A stretch of DNA of 64,000 bases from a bacterium (GTDB taxonomy: Bacteria > Cyanobacteriota > Vampirovibrionia > Gastranaerophilales > UBA9971): positions 1 through 64,000 of the forward strand of contig JBAWVS010000005.1 of assembly GCA_037147175.1 (NCBI GenBank), written 5' to 3'. How positions within the stretch are numbered: the first letter of the stretch is position 1; every line of letters begins with the position of its first letter. Below are positions 30,546 to 39,602 of the stretch, piece by piece. Made by a program: the position numbers and the translations under genes. The notes beneath the pieces are model-generated. The model did no database searches and had not been told where the DNA came from. It saw only the letters and a list, made by a program, of their open reading frames with translations.

Positions 30546-31628
30546 ATGTCGGAAGAAGAATTTAAAAAACAACAAAGCACGGAATTAAGTGATAATGAAG
30601 AAAAAAAATCTGCAAACAACTCAAAGAAAGCAATTATCCCTGTAGTTTTGGTGGTAATCGGTATAATTACAGGACTTTACTATTATTTTTTTTCTACAAC
30701 ATATGTATCAACAGATGATGCATTCATAGTCGGACACAGTATTCAAATTAGTCCTAAAGTTTCAGGAAATGTAATCAAAGTGAATTTTGATGATAACCAG
30801 ACGGTTAAAAAAGGTCAGCTTCTTGTTAATATTGACCCGACTGATTATGAAGTCAAATATGAGCAGGCACTTTCCGGTGTAGAAGGCGCAAAAGCGCAAA
30901 AAAATGCTTCGGAACAACAAATTTCTCAATCGCAAAAAAGCATGGAGCAAGTAAATGCTGATATTTACTCCATTAAAGCGGAATTAGACCTTGCAGAAAC
31001 AGAGTTTAACAGATACACAAGTCTTTATAAAAACAGAGCCGCTTCAAAACAGGATTTTGACAGATCCGAAACAAATTATAAATCAGCTAAAGCAAAATTA
31101 GACTCTTATATGAAAAAAGTTTCTGCGGCGCAGGAACAAGTTTCTATAAGCGGCTCTCAGAGCAAAGTTATGACGGCAAATATTAAGCAGCTGCAAACAG
31201 GCGTTAAACAAGCAAAATTAAATCTTTCATACACTAAAATATGCGCTCCTGTGAATGGAGTTATTACAAGCAAAGCTGTAGAAGAAGGTGTGTATGTTCA
31301 AACCGGACAACCTTTGTTTACAATTATCCCCGAAGAAAGATGGATAGTTGCCAATTTCAAGGAAACACAACTTACTGATATGAAAATAGGGCAAATAGTC
31401 AATATAAAAATAGATTCCTACCCTAATAAAATATTTAAAGGACGTGTTGACAGTATACAGTCAGGAACAGGTTCATCAACAAGCATGTTTCCTCCTGAAA
31501 ACGCTGTTGGAAGCTTCGTTAAAGTCGTTCAGCGTATTCCCGTAAAAATAACTTTTACCGAAAAAATTGATCCCAAATATGTTATAGTGCCGGGAATGTC
31601 TGTAATTCCTGAGGTTAAAGTTAAATGA
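30546..31628 (+). CDS. emrA: HlyD/EmrA-type membrane fusion protein
   Basis: Periplasmic adaptor of a tripartite multidrug exporter, 360 residues. A charged cytoplasmic start (1-26) is followed by one membrane helix (about 28-50), then T-Y-V-S-T-D-D-A-F at the start of the barrel-sandwich domain, a long coiled coil (about 110-215), the second lipoyl half with C-A-P-V-N-G-V-I-T, and the beta-barrel. The length and helix placement match EmrA rather than RND adaptors. Its stop overlaps the emrB start by four bases. An outer-membrane partner is not encoded here. Confidence 0.93.
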   Translation: MSEEEFKKQQSTELSDNEEKKSANNSKKAIIPVVLVVIGIITGLYYYFFSTTYVSTDDAFIVGHSIQISPKVSGNVIKVNFDDNQTVKKGQLLVNIDPTDYEVKYEQALSGVEGAKAQKNASEQQISQSQKSMEQVNADIYSIKAELDLAETEFNRYTSLYKNRAASKQDFDRSETNYKSAKAKLDSYMKKVSAAQEQVSISGSQSKVMTANIKQLQTGVKQAKLNLSYTKICAPVNGVITSKAVEEGVYVQTGQPLFTIIPEERWIVANFKETQLTDMKIGQIVNIKIDSYPNKIFKGRVDSIQSGTGSSTSMFPPENAVGSFVKVVQRIPVKITFTEKIDPKYVIVPGMSVIPEVKVK

Positions 31629-33220
31629 GTTCAAAGGAATTGAATATTTCTTTGACAGAAAATGAGGATTGGAAGCCAAGTATAAATCCATGGCTAATTT
31701 CCATTGCCGTTATGCTCGGGACTTTTATGGTTGTGCTTGACTCCTCTGTTGCGAACGTTGCATTGCCTCATATGGCAGGAAGTTTTTCCGCAAGTGCAAA
31801 TGAATCGTTGTGGATATTAACCAGCTACCTCATTGCAAATGGCATAATTTTACCCTCGACAGCCTGGTTTAGTGGTATATTCGGAAGAAAAAACTTTTTT
31901 ATTATATGTATAATAATTTTCACAATTGCCTCTGCGGCGTGCGGTGCTTCTACAAGTTTGGGGATGATGATATTTTCCCGCATAATTCAGGGTTTGGGGG
32001 GTGGAGCGCTCATGCCTATATCGCAAGCTGTTCTGTTGGAAAGTTTTCCTAAAGAAAAACGTGGAATGGCAATGGCATTATTTGGATTAGGTGTAATTTT
32101 TGCGCCGATTATAGGACCAACTCTGGGTGGATGGATTACTGACAATTATTCATGGCACTGGATTTTTTATATCAACGTACCGATAGGAGTTTTAGCAGTA
32201 TTTCTTTCCAATTTGTTTGTTGAAGACCCGCCTTATGCAATGAAAAAAGGTTTTCAAAAAATAGATTATCTCGGATTTGGCTCATTAATAATATGGCTGG
32301 TATCTTTGCAAATGGTTTTAGATAACGGGCAAAAACTTGACTGGTTTAATTCAAGCTGGGTATGCTGGACATCAGCTGTTTCAACAACAGCAATGATATT
32401 TTTTATAGCCTGGGAACTTCATTTTAAAGACTCTATAATTGATTTAAACGTATTCAAAGATCGTAATTTTACCGTTGGAACTATTTTAAACACCTTATTT
32501 AGCGGAATTTTGTACAGTACACTTGCAATATTGCCATTATTTTTGCAAAATCTGCTCGGATATACGGCATATTACAGCGGAATGGCAATAACCCCAAGAG
32601 GAATCGGCTGCCTTTTTTCAATTCTTCTTGCAGGTTATTTATCAAATAAATTTGATGCCCGTGTGCTTGTCGCTTTTGGTTTTGTTTCCCTTGGTTTTGG
32701 CTGTCTTATTCTTGGTGATCTCAACCTCCAAATATCAATGAATAATATTATATTGCCAAATATTATCTGTGGAGCAGCTATGGGGTTTATATTTATCCCA
32801 TTAACAATAGTTTCTTTCGGGACTTTAAAAAACGAACAAATGGCAAATGCTACAGGTCTTCAAAATTTACTGAAAAATATCGGCGGCGGAATCGGTGTAT
32901 CTATTGTAGGAACTTTGCTTTCTCGCTTTGCACAAGTTCATCAGGCAAATATGGTTTCACATTTAAATCCGTATAACCCTATTTTTCAGCAAAAAGTCAG
33001 CGCAGCCGCGCATTTTTTATCTATACATATGAGTCCTGTTATAGCGGCCCACAAAGCAAATTTTCTTATGTACGGCAGTTTGCTTAAACAGGCGTATCTC
33101 TGGTCATTTATAGATAATTTCAGACTATACGGCATAATTTGTTTAATTTTAACGCCAACAGCCTTCCTTCTTAAGAAAGTTAAGCCTCACAAGGCTACAG
33201 GCGAAGTGAGTATGCATTAG
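31625..33220 (+). CDS. emrB: EmrB/QacA (DHA2) family multidrug efflux transporter
   Basis: Inner-membrane drug/proton antiporter of the major facilitator superfamily, 531 residues with 14 predicted helices. V-V-L-D-S-S-V-A-N-V-A-L-P matches the DHA2 motif in helix 1, and G-A-L-M-P-I-S-Q-A and G-P-T-L-G-G-W-I match later DHA2 motifs. ATG overlaps the emrA stop (ATGA), so translation is coupled. The 3' end overlaps the convergent pepA by four bases. Confidence 0.94.
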   Translation: MSSKELNISLTENEDWKPSINPWLISIAVMLGTFMVVLDSSVANVALPHMAGSFSASANESLWILTSYLIANGIILPSTAWFSGIFGRKNFFIICIIIFTIASAACGASTSLGMMIFSRIIQGLGGGALMPISQAVLLESFPKEKRGMAMALFGLGVIFAPIIGPTLGGWITDNYSWHWIFYINVPIGVLAVFLSNLFVEDPPYAMKKGFQKIDYLGFGSLIIWLVSLQMVLDNGQKLDWFNSSWVCWTSAVSTTAMIFFIAWELHFKDSIIDLNVFKDRNFTVGTILNTLFSGILYSTLAILPLFLQNLLGYTAYYSGMAITPRGIGCLFSILLAGYLSNKFDARVLVAFGFVSLGFGCLILGDLNLQISMNNIILPNIICGAAMGFIFIPLTIVSFGTLKNEQMANATGLQNLLKNIGGGIGVSIVGTLLSRFAQVHQANMVSHLNPYNPIFQQKVSAAAHFLSIHMSPVIAAHKANFLMYGSLLKQAYLWSFIDNFRLYGIICLILTPTAFLLKKVKPHKATGEVSMH

Positions 33221-34716
33221 ATGCTTAAAATATAATTTATTAAAGCTCTCATTCCGCAGGCTGAAGGACCTTTTGAAAGTTCTTTATGTTCTTTTTCAAG
33301 AATAGCAGGACCTGCTATATCTATATGAGCCCATTTTGTTTCACCAACATATTCTTTCAGGAAAATACCTGCTGTGCTTGCTCCTGCATAACGAGAACCG
33401 GCATTTTTCATATCGGCAATATCGCTTTTAATATCGTCTTTGTGTTCATCATAAAGAGGTAATTGCCAGAATCTTTCGCCGCCTTTTTCCGCTGAAAGGA
33501 TTAATTTGTCGATTAATTCTTGGTTATTGCCCATAATCCCTGAAGCTATCTGGCCTAGTGCGACCATACATGCTCCTGTAAGGGTTGCGATGTCAATAAT
33601 TTCATCAACCTTTTGCTCTGTAGCGTAACAAAGAGCATCAGCAAGTGTTAGTCTTCCTTCAGCATCGGTATTATCAACTTCTATTGTTTTTCCATTTTTT
33701 GCCCTTAAAATATCTCCCGGTTTATAAGCCTGACAGCCGGGCATGTTTTCGCAGGCTGCTATTATTCCATGAACTTCAATAGCAGGTTTTAAGAGAACAA
33801 GAGCTTTCATAACAGCAAGAGTAATTGCCGAGCCTGACATATCACCTTTCATCTGACGCATTGAAGAAGCAGGTTTAAGGTCAAGACCTCCGCTGTCAAA
33901 AGTAATTCCTTTTCCGACAATAGCAACTTTTTTCTTAGCTTCTCCTGAAGGTTTATATATCAGGTGTATAAATTTTGGCGGCTTTGCACTTCCCTTTGCG
34001 ACTGCGAGAAAAGACCCCATTTCCATTTTTTCAATTTCATCTTTTTCAAAAATTTTACATTCGACTCCTTCAAGTGAAGCAGCGACTTCGGCTAATTTTT
34101 CGGGAGTTGCTTCGCATGGAGGTTCGTTTATAAGGTTTCGTGCAAAGTTAAGCGAATTTGCTATAATCTTTCCTCTTTCCAAACCCAGTTCGATGCTTTC
34201 CGTCTTTGAATCATCGAGTTCAACTATTTCCAGAATCTCGATTTGGTTTTTATTATTTTCGTCATCGTCTTTTTTTGATTTGTATTTTTTAAATTCATAA
34301 TCACCTATAATTGCGCCTTCCGCAATCATTTGTGCGCAGTCAAAAGCATTCAGCCCCGCAATACCTGCACCATGAAGAATAGAACATATTTTAGAGGCTT
34401 TTATTGCTTTGGCTTTTTTGATTACTTTAGCTGAAATTTCTCTTATTTTATTTAAATTAAATTCTTCTGATTTTCCAAGCCCGACTAAAAGAACTTTGTC
34501 GGCAGGAATTTTTCCGTAGGTTGGCAAAACATAAATTTCATTCAATTTCCCTTTGAATTTTTCTTTTTCTATAACATAAGAAGAAATCAGGTTATCAAGA
34601 GCTTTATCTAGAGTTCCTGTTGCTCCTTCAGGGATTTTTACACCCTCAAATAGGTTTACTACAAGCACATCGCAGCTTGTGTTTTTTATAGAGTCCTTTT
34701 TTACTTTTAATTCCAT
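33217..34716 (-). CDS. pepA: Leucyl aminopeptidase (M17)
   Basis: Cytosolic hexameric metallo-aminopeptidase that trims N-terminal residues from peptides, 499 residues. The two-metal site is intact: G-K-G-I-T-F-D-S-G-G (about 267-276), K-G-D-M-S-G-S-A and the signature N-T-D-A-E-G-R-L (about 348-355). The N-terminal domain is variable with a lysine-rich stretch near 150. It starts 14 bases after the response regulator gene, so both share a transcript. Confidence 0.96.
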   Translation of the reverse strand: MELKVKKDSIKNTSCDVLVVNLFEGVKIPEGATGTLDKALDNLISSYVIEKEKFKGKLNEIYVLPTYGKIPADKVLLVGLGKSEEFNLNKIREISAKVIKKAKAIKASKICSILHGAGIAGLNAFDCAQMIAEGAIIGDYEFKKYKSKKDDDENNKNQIEILEIVELDDSKTESIELGLERGKIIANSLNFARNLINEPPCEATPEKLAEVAASLEGVECKIFEKDEIEKMEMGSFLAVAKGSAKPPKFIHLIYKPSGEAKKKVAIVGKGITFDSGGLDLKPASSMRQMKGDMSGSAITLAVMKALVLLKPAIEVHGIIAACENMPGCQAYKPGDILRAKNGKTIEVDNTDAEGRLTLADALCYATEQKVDEIIDIATLTGACMVALGQIASGIMGNNQELIDKLILSAEKGGERFWQLPLYDEHKDDIKSDIADMKNAGSRYAGASTAGIFLKEYVGETKWAHIDIAGPAILEKEHKELSKGPSACGMRALINYILSI

Positions 34717-34730
34717 AATTAAAATTCCCC

Positions 34731-35450
34731 TTATACTAAATTTTCTCTAACTTCCCCCCAGGGAACAAGTTTATATCCGGCATTTATAATGGTATGAAGA
34801 TACTTTGGCTTTTTTGGATCAGGTTCTATCTTGTTTCGCAACCCTCCAACATGTACTCTGAGCATTCTGACGTCTTCGTCTACATCATAACCCCACACTT
34901 CACCAAGAAGAGTAGGAAGGCTTACGGCTTGATTGATATGCTGCATAAGACAATAAAGAATCTCAAACTCTGTAGGGGTTAGCTTTACAAGTTTATCAGT
35001 TACGTTAACTTCAAGAGAATCAGGATAAAGCCTAAAATTACCGCTTGTAAGTATTTCTTCGGAATGAGTCTGCGCGGTATCTGTGCGTCTTAATAAGGCT
35101 CTCATTCTGACAAGAAGCTCCTGAATGTCAAAAGGTTTAACCAGATAATCATCGGCTCCCGAGCCAAAACCTGTGATTTTGTCTTCAATCGTGCCTTTTG
35201 CTGTCAAAAGAATAATAGGAATATTTTTTGTTTTGGCGGATTTTCTAATATTTTTGCAAACTTCAAAACCATCCATATTTGGCATCATAACATCAAGGAT
35301 TATTATATCGTAGTTCCCGTTTTGAGCTTTTTGAAGACCGCTTAGTCCGTCCGTTGCTGAATCTGTACAAAAACCGCTCATCTGAAGATCCATAGACAGC
35401 CAGTCCATAATTTCAATATCGTCATCAACAATCAAAACTCTGTTATTCAT
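34731..35450 (-). CDS. OmpR/PhoB-family response regulator
   Basis: Two-domain regulator of 239 residues. The receiver domain (1-120) has the acidic pocket D-D-D at 9-11, the phosphoacceptor in I-I-I-L-D-V-M-M-P (Asp54), the conserved Thr/Lys (T-A-K, and V-K-P-F-D). The C-terminal winged helix (about 140-232) has the R-M-L-R-V-H-V-G-G-L-R-N-K-I-E recognition region. It resembles cyanobacterial RpaB/RpaA-type regulators. No kinase is adjacent; the orphan kinase at 47314 is a possible partner only by elimination. It is cotranscribed with pepA. Confidence 0.93.
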   Translation of the reverse strand: MNNRVLIVDDDIEIMDWLSMDLQMSGFCTDSATDGLSGLQKAQNGNYDIIILDVMMPNMDGFEVCKNIRKSAKTKNIPIILLTAKGTIEDKITGFGSGADDYLVKPFDIQELLVRMRALLRRTDTAQTHSEEILTSGNFRLYPDSLEVNVTDKLVKLTPTEFEILYCLMQHINQAVSLPTLLGEVWGYDVDEDVRMLRVHVGGLRNKIEPDPKKPKYLHTIINAGYKLVPWGEVRENLV

Positions 35451-35547
35451 GGCAATTTCTCTTTAAATTTATCATTTTCATAAAAATAATTTTATCAAAT
35501 AAAAGAGCTATATGCTAATAAAGATAATATTAAGAAAAACACATAAA

Positions 35548-35576
35548 AAAAGCGGCAGATTTCCTGCCGCTTTCAA
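35548..35576 (-). terminator. Intrinsic terminator of the pilin gene
   Basis: Stem AAAGCGGCAG / CTGCCGCTTT with a five-base loop, followed on the minus strand by a run of T. It lies about 30 bases after the pilin stop. Confidence 0.9.
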
Positions 35577-35602
35577 AAGATCCAAAAGATTATTTAAATT
35601 TT

Positions 35603-36013
35603 TTAGTTGCTCTCAGGTGCGTTAATTGTTTTTGTAAGAAGCAGGTTTCCTGTTTTTCCGTATCCTGTAATAGTTATGGTGTCAGCGTCAGTAGCGCTAA
35701 TCACAACGGAGCCTGCAGTAGTTCCGCTTGTTGCAAAAGCAACAGCAGTAGTATCAAACGGGTTTTTGTTTTCAGCATTTAAGTCTGTTACAATGGCATC
35801 AGCTATATCTGCCGTTGTATTGGTTGTTGATAAATCAAGAGCAATCCTGCTTGTTACCGAGGAAGCAGCAGCGCTTATGTTAGCTTTTACCGTACCTTCT
35901 TTTGCCTGATCTGCCGCATTTAATAAACTCGGGGCTGCAATTAATGCCAAAACACCTAAAATAACAACAACTATCAAAAGTTCTAAAAGAGTGAAGCCCT
36001 GTCTTTTTTGCAT
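35603..36013 (-). CDS. Type IV pilin-like / pseudopilin protein
   Basis: A 136-residue prepilin with a short basic leader M-Q-K-R-Q-G cut before F-T-L-L-E-L-L-I, the class III signal handled by prepilin peptidase. Glu5 of the mature form is present. The hydrophobic assembly helix is followed by an alanine/serine/threonine-rich globular part with very few aromatic or charged residues and no cysteine pair. It could be a major pilin, a minor pilin or a GspG-like pseudopilin. It is a single-gene unit with AAAGGA upstream and a strong terminator downstream. The only other pilus-like gene in the window is the degenerate ATPase at 6236. Confidence 0.9.
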   Translation of the reverse strand: MQKRQGFTLLELLIVVVILGVLALIAAPSLLNAADQAKEGTVKANISAAASSVTSRIALDLSTTNTTADIADAIVTDLNAENKNPFDTTAVAFATSGTTAGSVVISATDADTITITGYGKTGNLLLTKTINAPESN

Positions 36014-36269
36014 AATTTGTGTGTCCTTTCTTTAAACATAATAATATACTCTAATTTTTTTTAAAATTTCTGGTTTTTCTTGAAAACAGAAATGTATTTT
36101 GCTTTTTCGTATTATTATTATTGTCCATGTTTCGCAAAAAATAAAGAGTTTTTTAAAAAATTGTAATAATCAGAAACATATTTCGGTAAATACAAAAAAT
36201 ATAAAAATTTAAATAATTAACAGCTTCGTTGTATAATCCTTTTATAAGAGGATAAAAAAGGATAAAAAA
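36014..36269. other. Divergent promoter region between the pilin gene and kdsA
   Basis: AT-rich, 256 bases. A TATTAT-like stretch near 36110-36120 could serve either gene. No palindrome or RNA structure stands out. Confidence 0.35.
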
Positions 36270-37130
36270 TTGTTAAAACAAGTTGAATTTAAAATGAGCT
36301 TGCAAAGCGATTCTCCTGTTTCGCAACAGAATAATTTTTTTATAGGCGGCAATAAGCCGGTTATAATGGCAGGTCCGTGCGTAATCGAAGAAGATGAGTC
36401 AATCCTTTTCAAAACAGCCGAAAAATTAAAGGAAATTACACAGAAACTTGATATTCCATACATATTCAAAGCTTCTTATGACAAAGCAAACAGAACTTCT
36501 CTCGATTCTTACAGAGGCGTGGGACTTGAAGAAGGACTTAAACTTCTTGCAAAAATCAAAAAAGAATTTGATTTGCCTGTAGTAACAGATATTCACCATC
36601 CTGATGATGCGGCTATAGTTGCAGAAGTTGCGGATGTTTTGCAAATACCGGCCTTTCTTTCCAGACAAACGGATATTTTGGTTGCTGCCGCTAAAACAGG
36701 CAAAATTATAAATATTAAAAAAGGGCAGTTTCTTGCCCCGAAACAAATAGAAAATTCCGCAAAAAAAGTTATAAAAAGCGGAAATGACAGGGTCGTAATC
36801 ATAGAAAGGGGAACGACATTCGGTTATGGAAATCTTGTTTCCGATATGAGAGCAATACCTATAATACAAAATCTTGGATATCCTGTAATTTTTGATGCTA
36901 CTCACAGCGTACAACTCCCCGGAGGTGCTGGAGATTCAACAACAGGCGAAAGACAATTTGTGTCAACCCTTGCAAAAGCGGCTATTGCGGCAGGATGTAA
37001 CGGGCTTTTTATGGAAATTCATCCTGATCCTGATAACGCACCGTGTGACGGTCCTAACATGATTCCTTTAGATAAAGCTTATGACCTCTTAAGCGTTTGC
37101 AAAGAAATTTTTGAAGTTGTAAACAGGTAA
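36270..37130 (+). CDS. kdsA: 3-deoxy-8-phosphooctulonate synthase
   Basis: Condenses phosphoenolpyruvate with arabinose-5-phosphate to make KDO-8-phosphate for the LPS inner core, so the organism should have an outer membrane with LPS. The TIM-barrel enzyme shows M-A-G-P-C-V-I-E-E, F-K-A-S-Y-D-K-A-N-R-T-S, I-K-K-G-Q-F-L-A-P and F-D-A-T-H-S-V-Q-L-P-G. The metal-site Cys in A-G-P-C may mark the metal-dependent class. The start is TTG at 36270 with AAAGGA eight bases before; ATG at 36294 is an alternative. The length of 286 is typical. Confidence 0.96.
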   Translation: MLKQVEFKMSLQSDSPVSQQNNFFIGGNKPVIMAGPCVIEEDESILFKTAEKLKEITQKLDIPYIFKASYDKANRTSLDSYRGVGLEEGLKLLAKIKKEFDLPVVTDIHHPDDAAIVAEVADVLQIPAFLSRQTDILVAAAKTGKIINIKKGQFLAPKQIENSAKKVIKSGNDRVVIIERGTTFGYGNLVSDMRAIPIIQNLGYPVIFDATHSVQLPGGAGDSTTGERQFVSTLAKAAIAAGCNGLFMEIHPDPDNAPCDGPNMIPLDKAYDLLSVCKEIFEVVNR

Positions 37131-37142
37131 GAAATAAGCTTA

Positions 37143-37364
37143 ATGAACTTTTTTAATAAAATATTAAAAGTATTTAGTTTGATTTTTGGAATAATTTTGG
37201 TTTTTAATGGAATGGGATACTTTTTAATAGTTATTGTTTATGATTTATTTCAAGGAGTTCATGTTAAAAATTATTCATTTGAAGGAATTTTAAATTTATT
37301 TTTTAATATCGTTATACTCACATTAGGTCTATTATTGTTAAGAAACTTTAAGAAAAGGAAATAA
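37143..37364 (+). CDS. Small two-helix membrane protein of unknown function
   Basis: A 73-residue hydrophobic protein with membrane segments at about 9-35 and 48-66 and a basic C-terminus (R-N-F-K-K-R-K), suggesting both ends face the cytoplasm. I do not recognise a family. It sits 12 bases after kdsA and two bases before the phosphomutase gene, so it is inside an LPS-precursor operon. Its role there is unknown. Confidence 0.7.
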   Translation: MNFFNKILKVFSLIFGIILVFNGMGYFLIVIVYDLFQGVHVKNYSFEGILNLFFNIVILTLGLLLLRNFKKRK

Positions 37365-37366
37365 CA

Positions 37367-38815
37367 GTGAAAACAAAATTTAGTGAAGTTGCATTCGGAA
37401 AAAACGACATAAGGGGAAAAGTCGGAGAAGACCTTTGTCCTGAACTTTTTGAACTTATCGGAAAAGCTTTTTCGACATATATTTCAAATAAAGAAAATGC
37501 AGTTAATAACTTTTGGGTCAGTGTAGCACAGGATGCAAGACTTCATTCTCCCGAACTTACCGAGGCTCTGGTAAAGGGACTTCGCTCATGCGGAATAAAT
37601 GTCCTTGATTTAGGACTTTGCCCTACACCGTTGGGTTATTTTTCAGAATACGCAGGATTAAACTTAATCGGCGCTCTTATTGTAACTGCAAGCCATAACC
37701 CTGCTGAGTATAACGGAATTAAAATAACTTACAGGCAAGTCGGTCTTAATGAAGCTGAAATCGTAAAACTTAAAGAAATAACTTTTGCAGGTGATTTTGT
37801 AAAAAGTGAAAAAGAAGGCGAATACAAAAAATATGACATCGTATCAGACTATATAAACACTGTCGGAAAAAATTTCTTCGGAAAAGGAAAAGGCGTAAAA
37901 GTCGTGGTTGACAGCGGAAATGCCACAGGTGGTGTTGTCGCTCCCGAATTGTACACAAAAATGGGCTGTGAAGTGATTGATATTTTTACAGAGCCTGATG
38001 GAAATTTTCCGAATCACCATCCTGATCCGAGCAAAGAAAAAAATCTTAAGTCTCTTAAAGAAAAAATTCTGGAAACGGGAGCTGATTTTGGAATAGCATT
38101 TGATGGAGATTCAGACAGAATCGGTGTCGTTGATAATAACGGTTATGCAATGCCGGGCGATCAGCTGATGCTTATTTATGCTCTTAATATTCTTGAAAAT
38201 ACAAAAATTAATTCGGCATCTAAACCTGTTTTTGTGTCGGAAGTTAAATGCTCACAGGTTTTATATGACACGATAGACCAAAGCGGCGGACGTTCAATTA
38301 TGTGGAAGACAGGACATGCCTACATAAAAAGCAAGATGAAAGAAGAAAATGCTGTGCTTGCAGGAGAAATGAGCGGGCATATTTTCTTTAAAGACAGATA
38401 TTACGGTTATGATGATGCTGTTTATGCAGGATGCCGAATTATCGAAATCGTTGCGGCAAAAAAAGCTAAAAATCCTGAATTTAAGCTTTCACAAGTAATC
38501 GATGCTCTGCCTAAAAAGTTTACTTCTCCGGAGTTGAGAATTCCTTGTCCGAATGAATCTAAATACAGAGTAGTTGAAGAACTTAAAGCTGATTTAAGCA
38601 AAAAACCCGATGCTTTTGCCAACAAAATAGAAAGCATTATCACTATAGACGGAATCAGACTTGTTTTTAGTGATGGTTTTGCTCTTATAAGAGCCAGTAA
38701 TACTGAACCAACCTTTACTATACGTTTCGAAGCGGGAAGTCAGGAAAATCTTGATAATTATCAAGAAAAATTTCTCGCTCTTCTTGATGAAAAAATGAAA
38801 AACATAGTCAATTAA
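37367..38815 (+). CDS. Phosphomannomutase/phosphoglucomutase
   Basis: Alpha-D-phosphohexomutase of 482 residues that moves phosphate between C1 and C6 of hexoses for sugar-nucleotide synthesis. The phosphoserine loop is T-A-S-H-N-P-A-E-Y-N-G (Ser at about 106), the metal loop D-G-D-S-D-R, the sugar loop G-E-M-S-G-H and the phosphate-binding R-A-S-N-T-E-P-T. The overall pattern is of the AlgC/ManB subgroup. The start is GTG with AAAGGA before it. Being downstream of kdsA, it probably feeds envelope polysaccharide synthesis. A palindromic terminator follows. Confidence 0.93.
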   Translation: MKTKFSEVAFGKNDIRGKVGEDLCPELFELIGKAFSTYISNKENAVNNFWVSVAQDARLHSPELTEALVKGLRSCGINVLDLGLCPTPLGYFSEYAGLNLIGALIVTASHNPAEYNGIKITYRQVGLNEAEIVKLKEITFAGDFVKSEKEGEYKKYDIVSDYINTVGKNFFGKGKGVKVVVDSGNATGGVVAPELYTKMGCEVIDIFTEPDGNFPNHHPDPSKEKNLKSLKEKILETGADFGIAFDGDSDRIGVVDNNGYAMPGDQLMLIYALNILENTKINSASKPVFVSEVKCSQVLYDTIDQSGGRSIMWKTGHAYIKSKMKEENAVLAGEMSGHIFFKDRYYGYDDAVYAGCRIIEIVAAKKAKNPEFKLSQVIDALPKKFTSPELRIPCPNESKYRVVEELKADLSKKPDAFANKIESIITIDGIRLVFSDGFALIRASNTEPTFTIRFEAGSQENLDNYQEKFLALLDEKMKNIVN

Positions 38816-38824
38816 GGCATAAAA

Positions 38825-38856
38825 TTAAAAAGGGACTTTTAAAAGTCCCTTTTTAA
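38825..38856. terminator. Bidirectional terminator between converging genes
   Basis: A perfect 32-base palindrome, TTAAAAAGGGACTTTT and its complement, with T runs on both strands. It ends the mutase transcript on the plus strand and the EF-hand gene on the minus strand. Confidence 0.88.
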
Positions 38857-38858
38857 TT

Positions 38859-39452
38859 TTAATTAATCCTGGCTGTAGGTAGAGGTAATTCAAAATCTTT
38901 TTCTAATTCATTGATTTTGTAACCTTTATAGATTTCTTTTAATTTTTCTATTACGAAATCAGGATCGTGATTTACTAAAGCTAATGATCTTGAAACTTCA
39001 GTTGGGGATAAAACACCGTTTAATACATCTGAGCAATCTTGAAAGATAAGCCAGGAAAGGTATTTTCCGGGTGTGATTTTACCGCTGCAGTCAATAGAGT
39101 CTATTAATGCGCCAAGAGGACCGGCTTCTTGTATACTCATAGCGCCATCGTTATCTTTGTCGAAAGCTTTTATGTATACGGAAGCAAAAGCCATACCCTG
39201 TCTCAAATTAAGAGCTTCTGTTTCTTCGTCAATTGAAGAATAAGGAATATAAGCTTTTGATAAAGCGTTAAATTCTTCGTTGTTTGAAACCTGATCAAAA
39301 CTGATTTCGCCTTTTAAGAACTTTCTTAAGTTTTCTTCGGCTTTTTGTTTTCCTTTTTCAATGTATTCAAGAACTTTACATGCGGTATTAGCGCCTAAGC
39401 CTTCTGCTGTGTTGAAATCAAAAGGTCCGTTTAATGAATTAATTAATAACAT
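38859..39452 (-). CDS. EF-hand calcium-binding protein of unknown function
   Basis: A 197-residue acidic protein with one canonical EF-hand loop, D98-K-D-N-D-G-A-M-S-I-Q-E109, which has every calcium ligand position filled. Two weaker loop-like segments follow (around D-C-S-G-K-I and D-V-L-N-G-V-L-S-P-T-E), suggesting a degenerate EF-hand array. No signal peptide or membrane helix is seen. I take the ATG at 39452, which has AGGAGAG at proper spacing. The protein sits alone between two phosphohexomutase genes. A calcium-sensing or structural role is inferred only. Confidence 0.8.
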   Translation of the reverse strand: MLLINSLNGPFDFNTAEGLGANTACKVLEYIEKGKQKAEENLRKFLKGEISFDQVSNNEEFNALSKAYIPYSSIDEETEALNLRQGMAFASVYIKAFDKDNDGAMSIQEAGPLGALIDSIDCSGKITPGKYLSWLIFQDCSDVLNGVLSPTEVSRSLALVNHDPDFVIEKLKEIYKGYKINELEKDFELPLPTARIN

Positions 39453-39602
39453 CTTTTCTCTCCTCATCCCCAATTAAATAAACTACCGTTTTTATTACCC
39501 TTATATTAATAAAAACAAACAGTACAAAAAAATTGCCTTTTTTGATAAACTTTTTTAAACTTAAATAGTGAATTTAAAAAAATATGAGTGAGGAAATATT
39601 TA

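Noticed and set aside
36426-36914. 162-residue minus-strand ORF opposite kdsA
   Set aside because: Antisense to a strongly conserved gene, cysteine- and tyrosine-rich composition typical of shadow frames.
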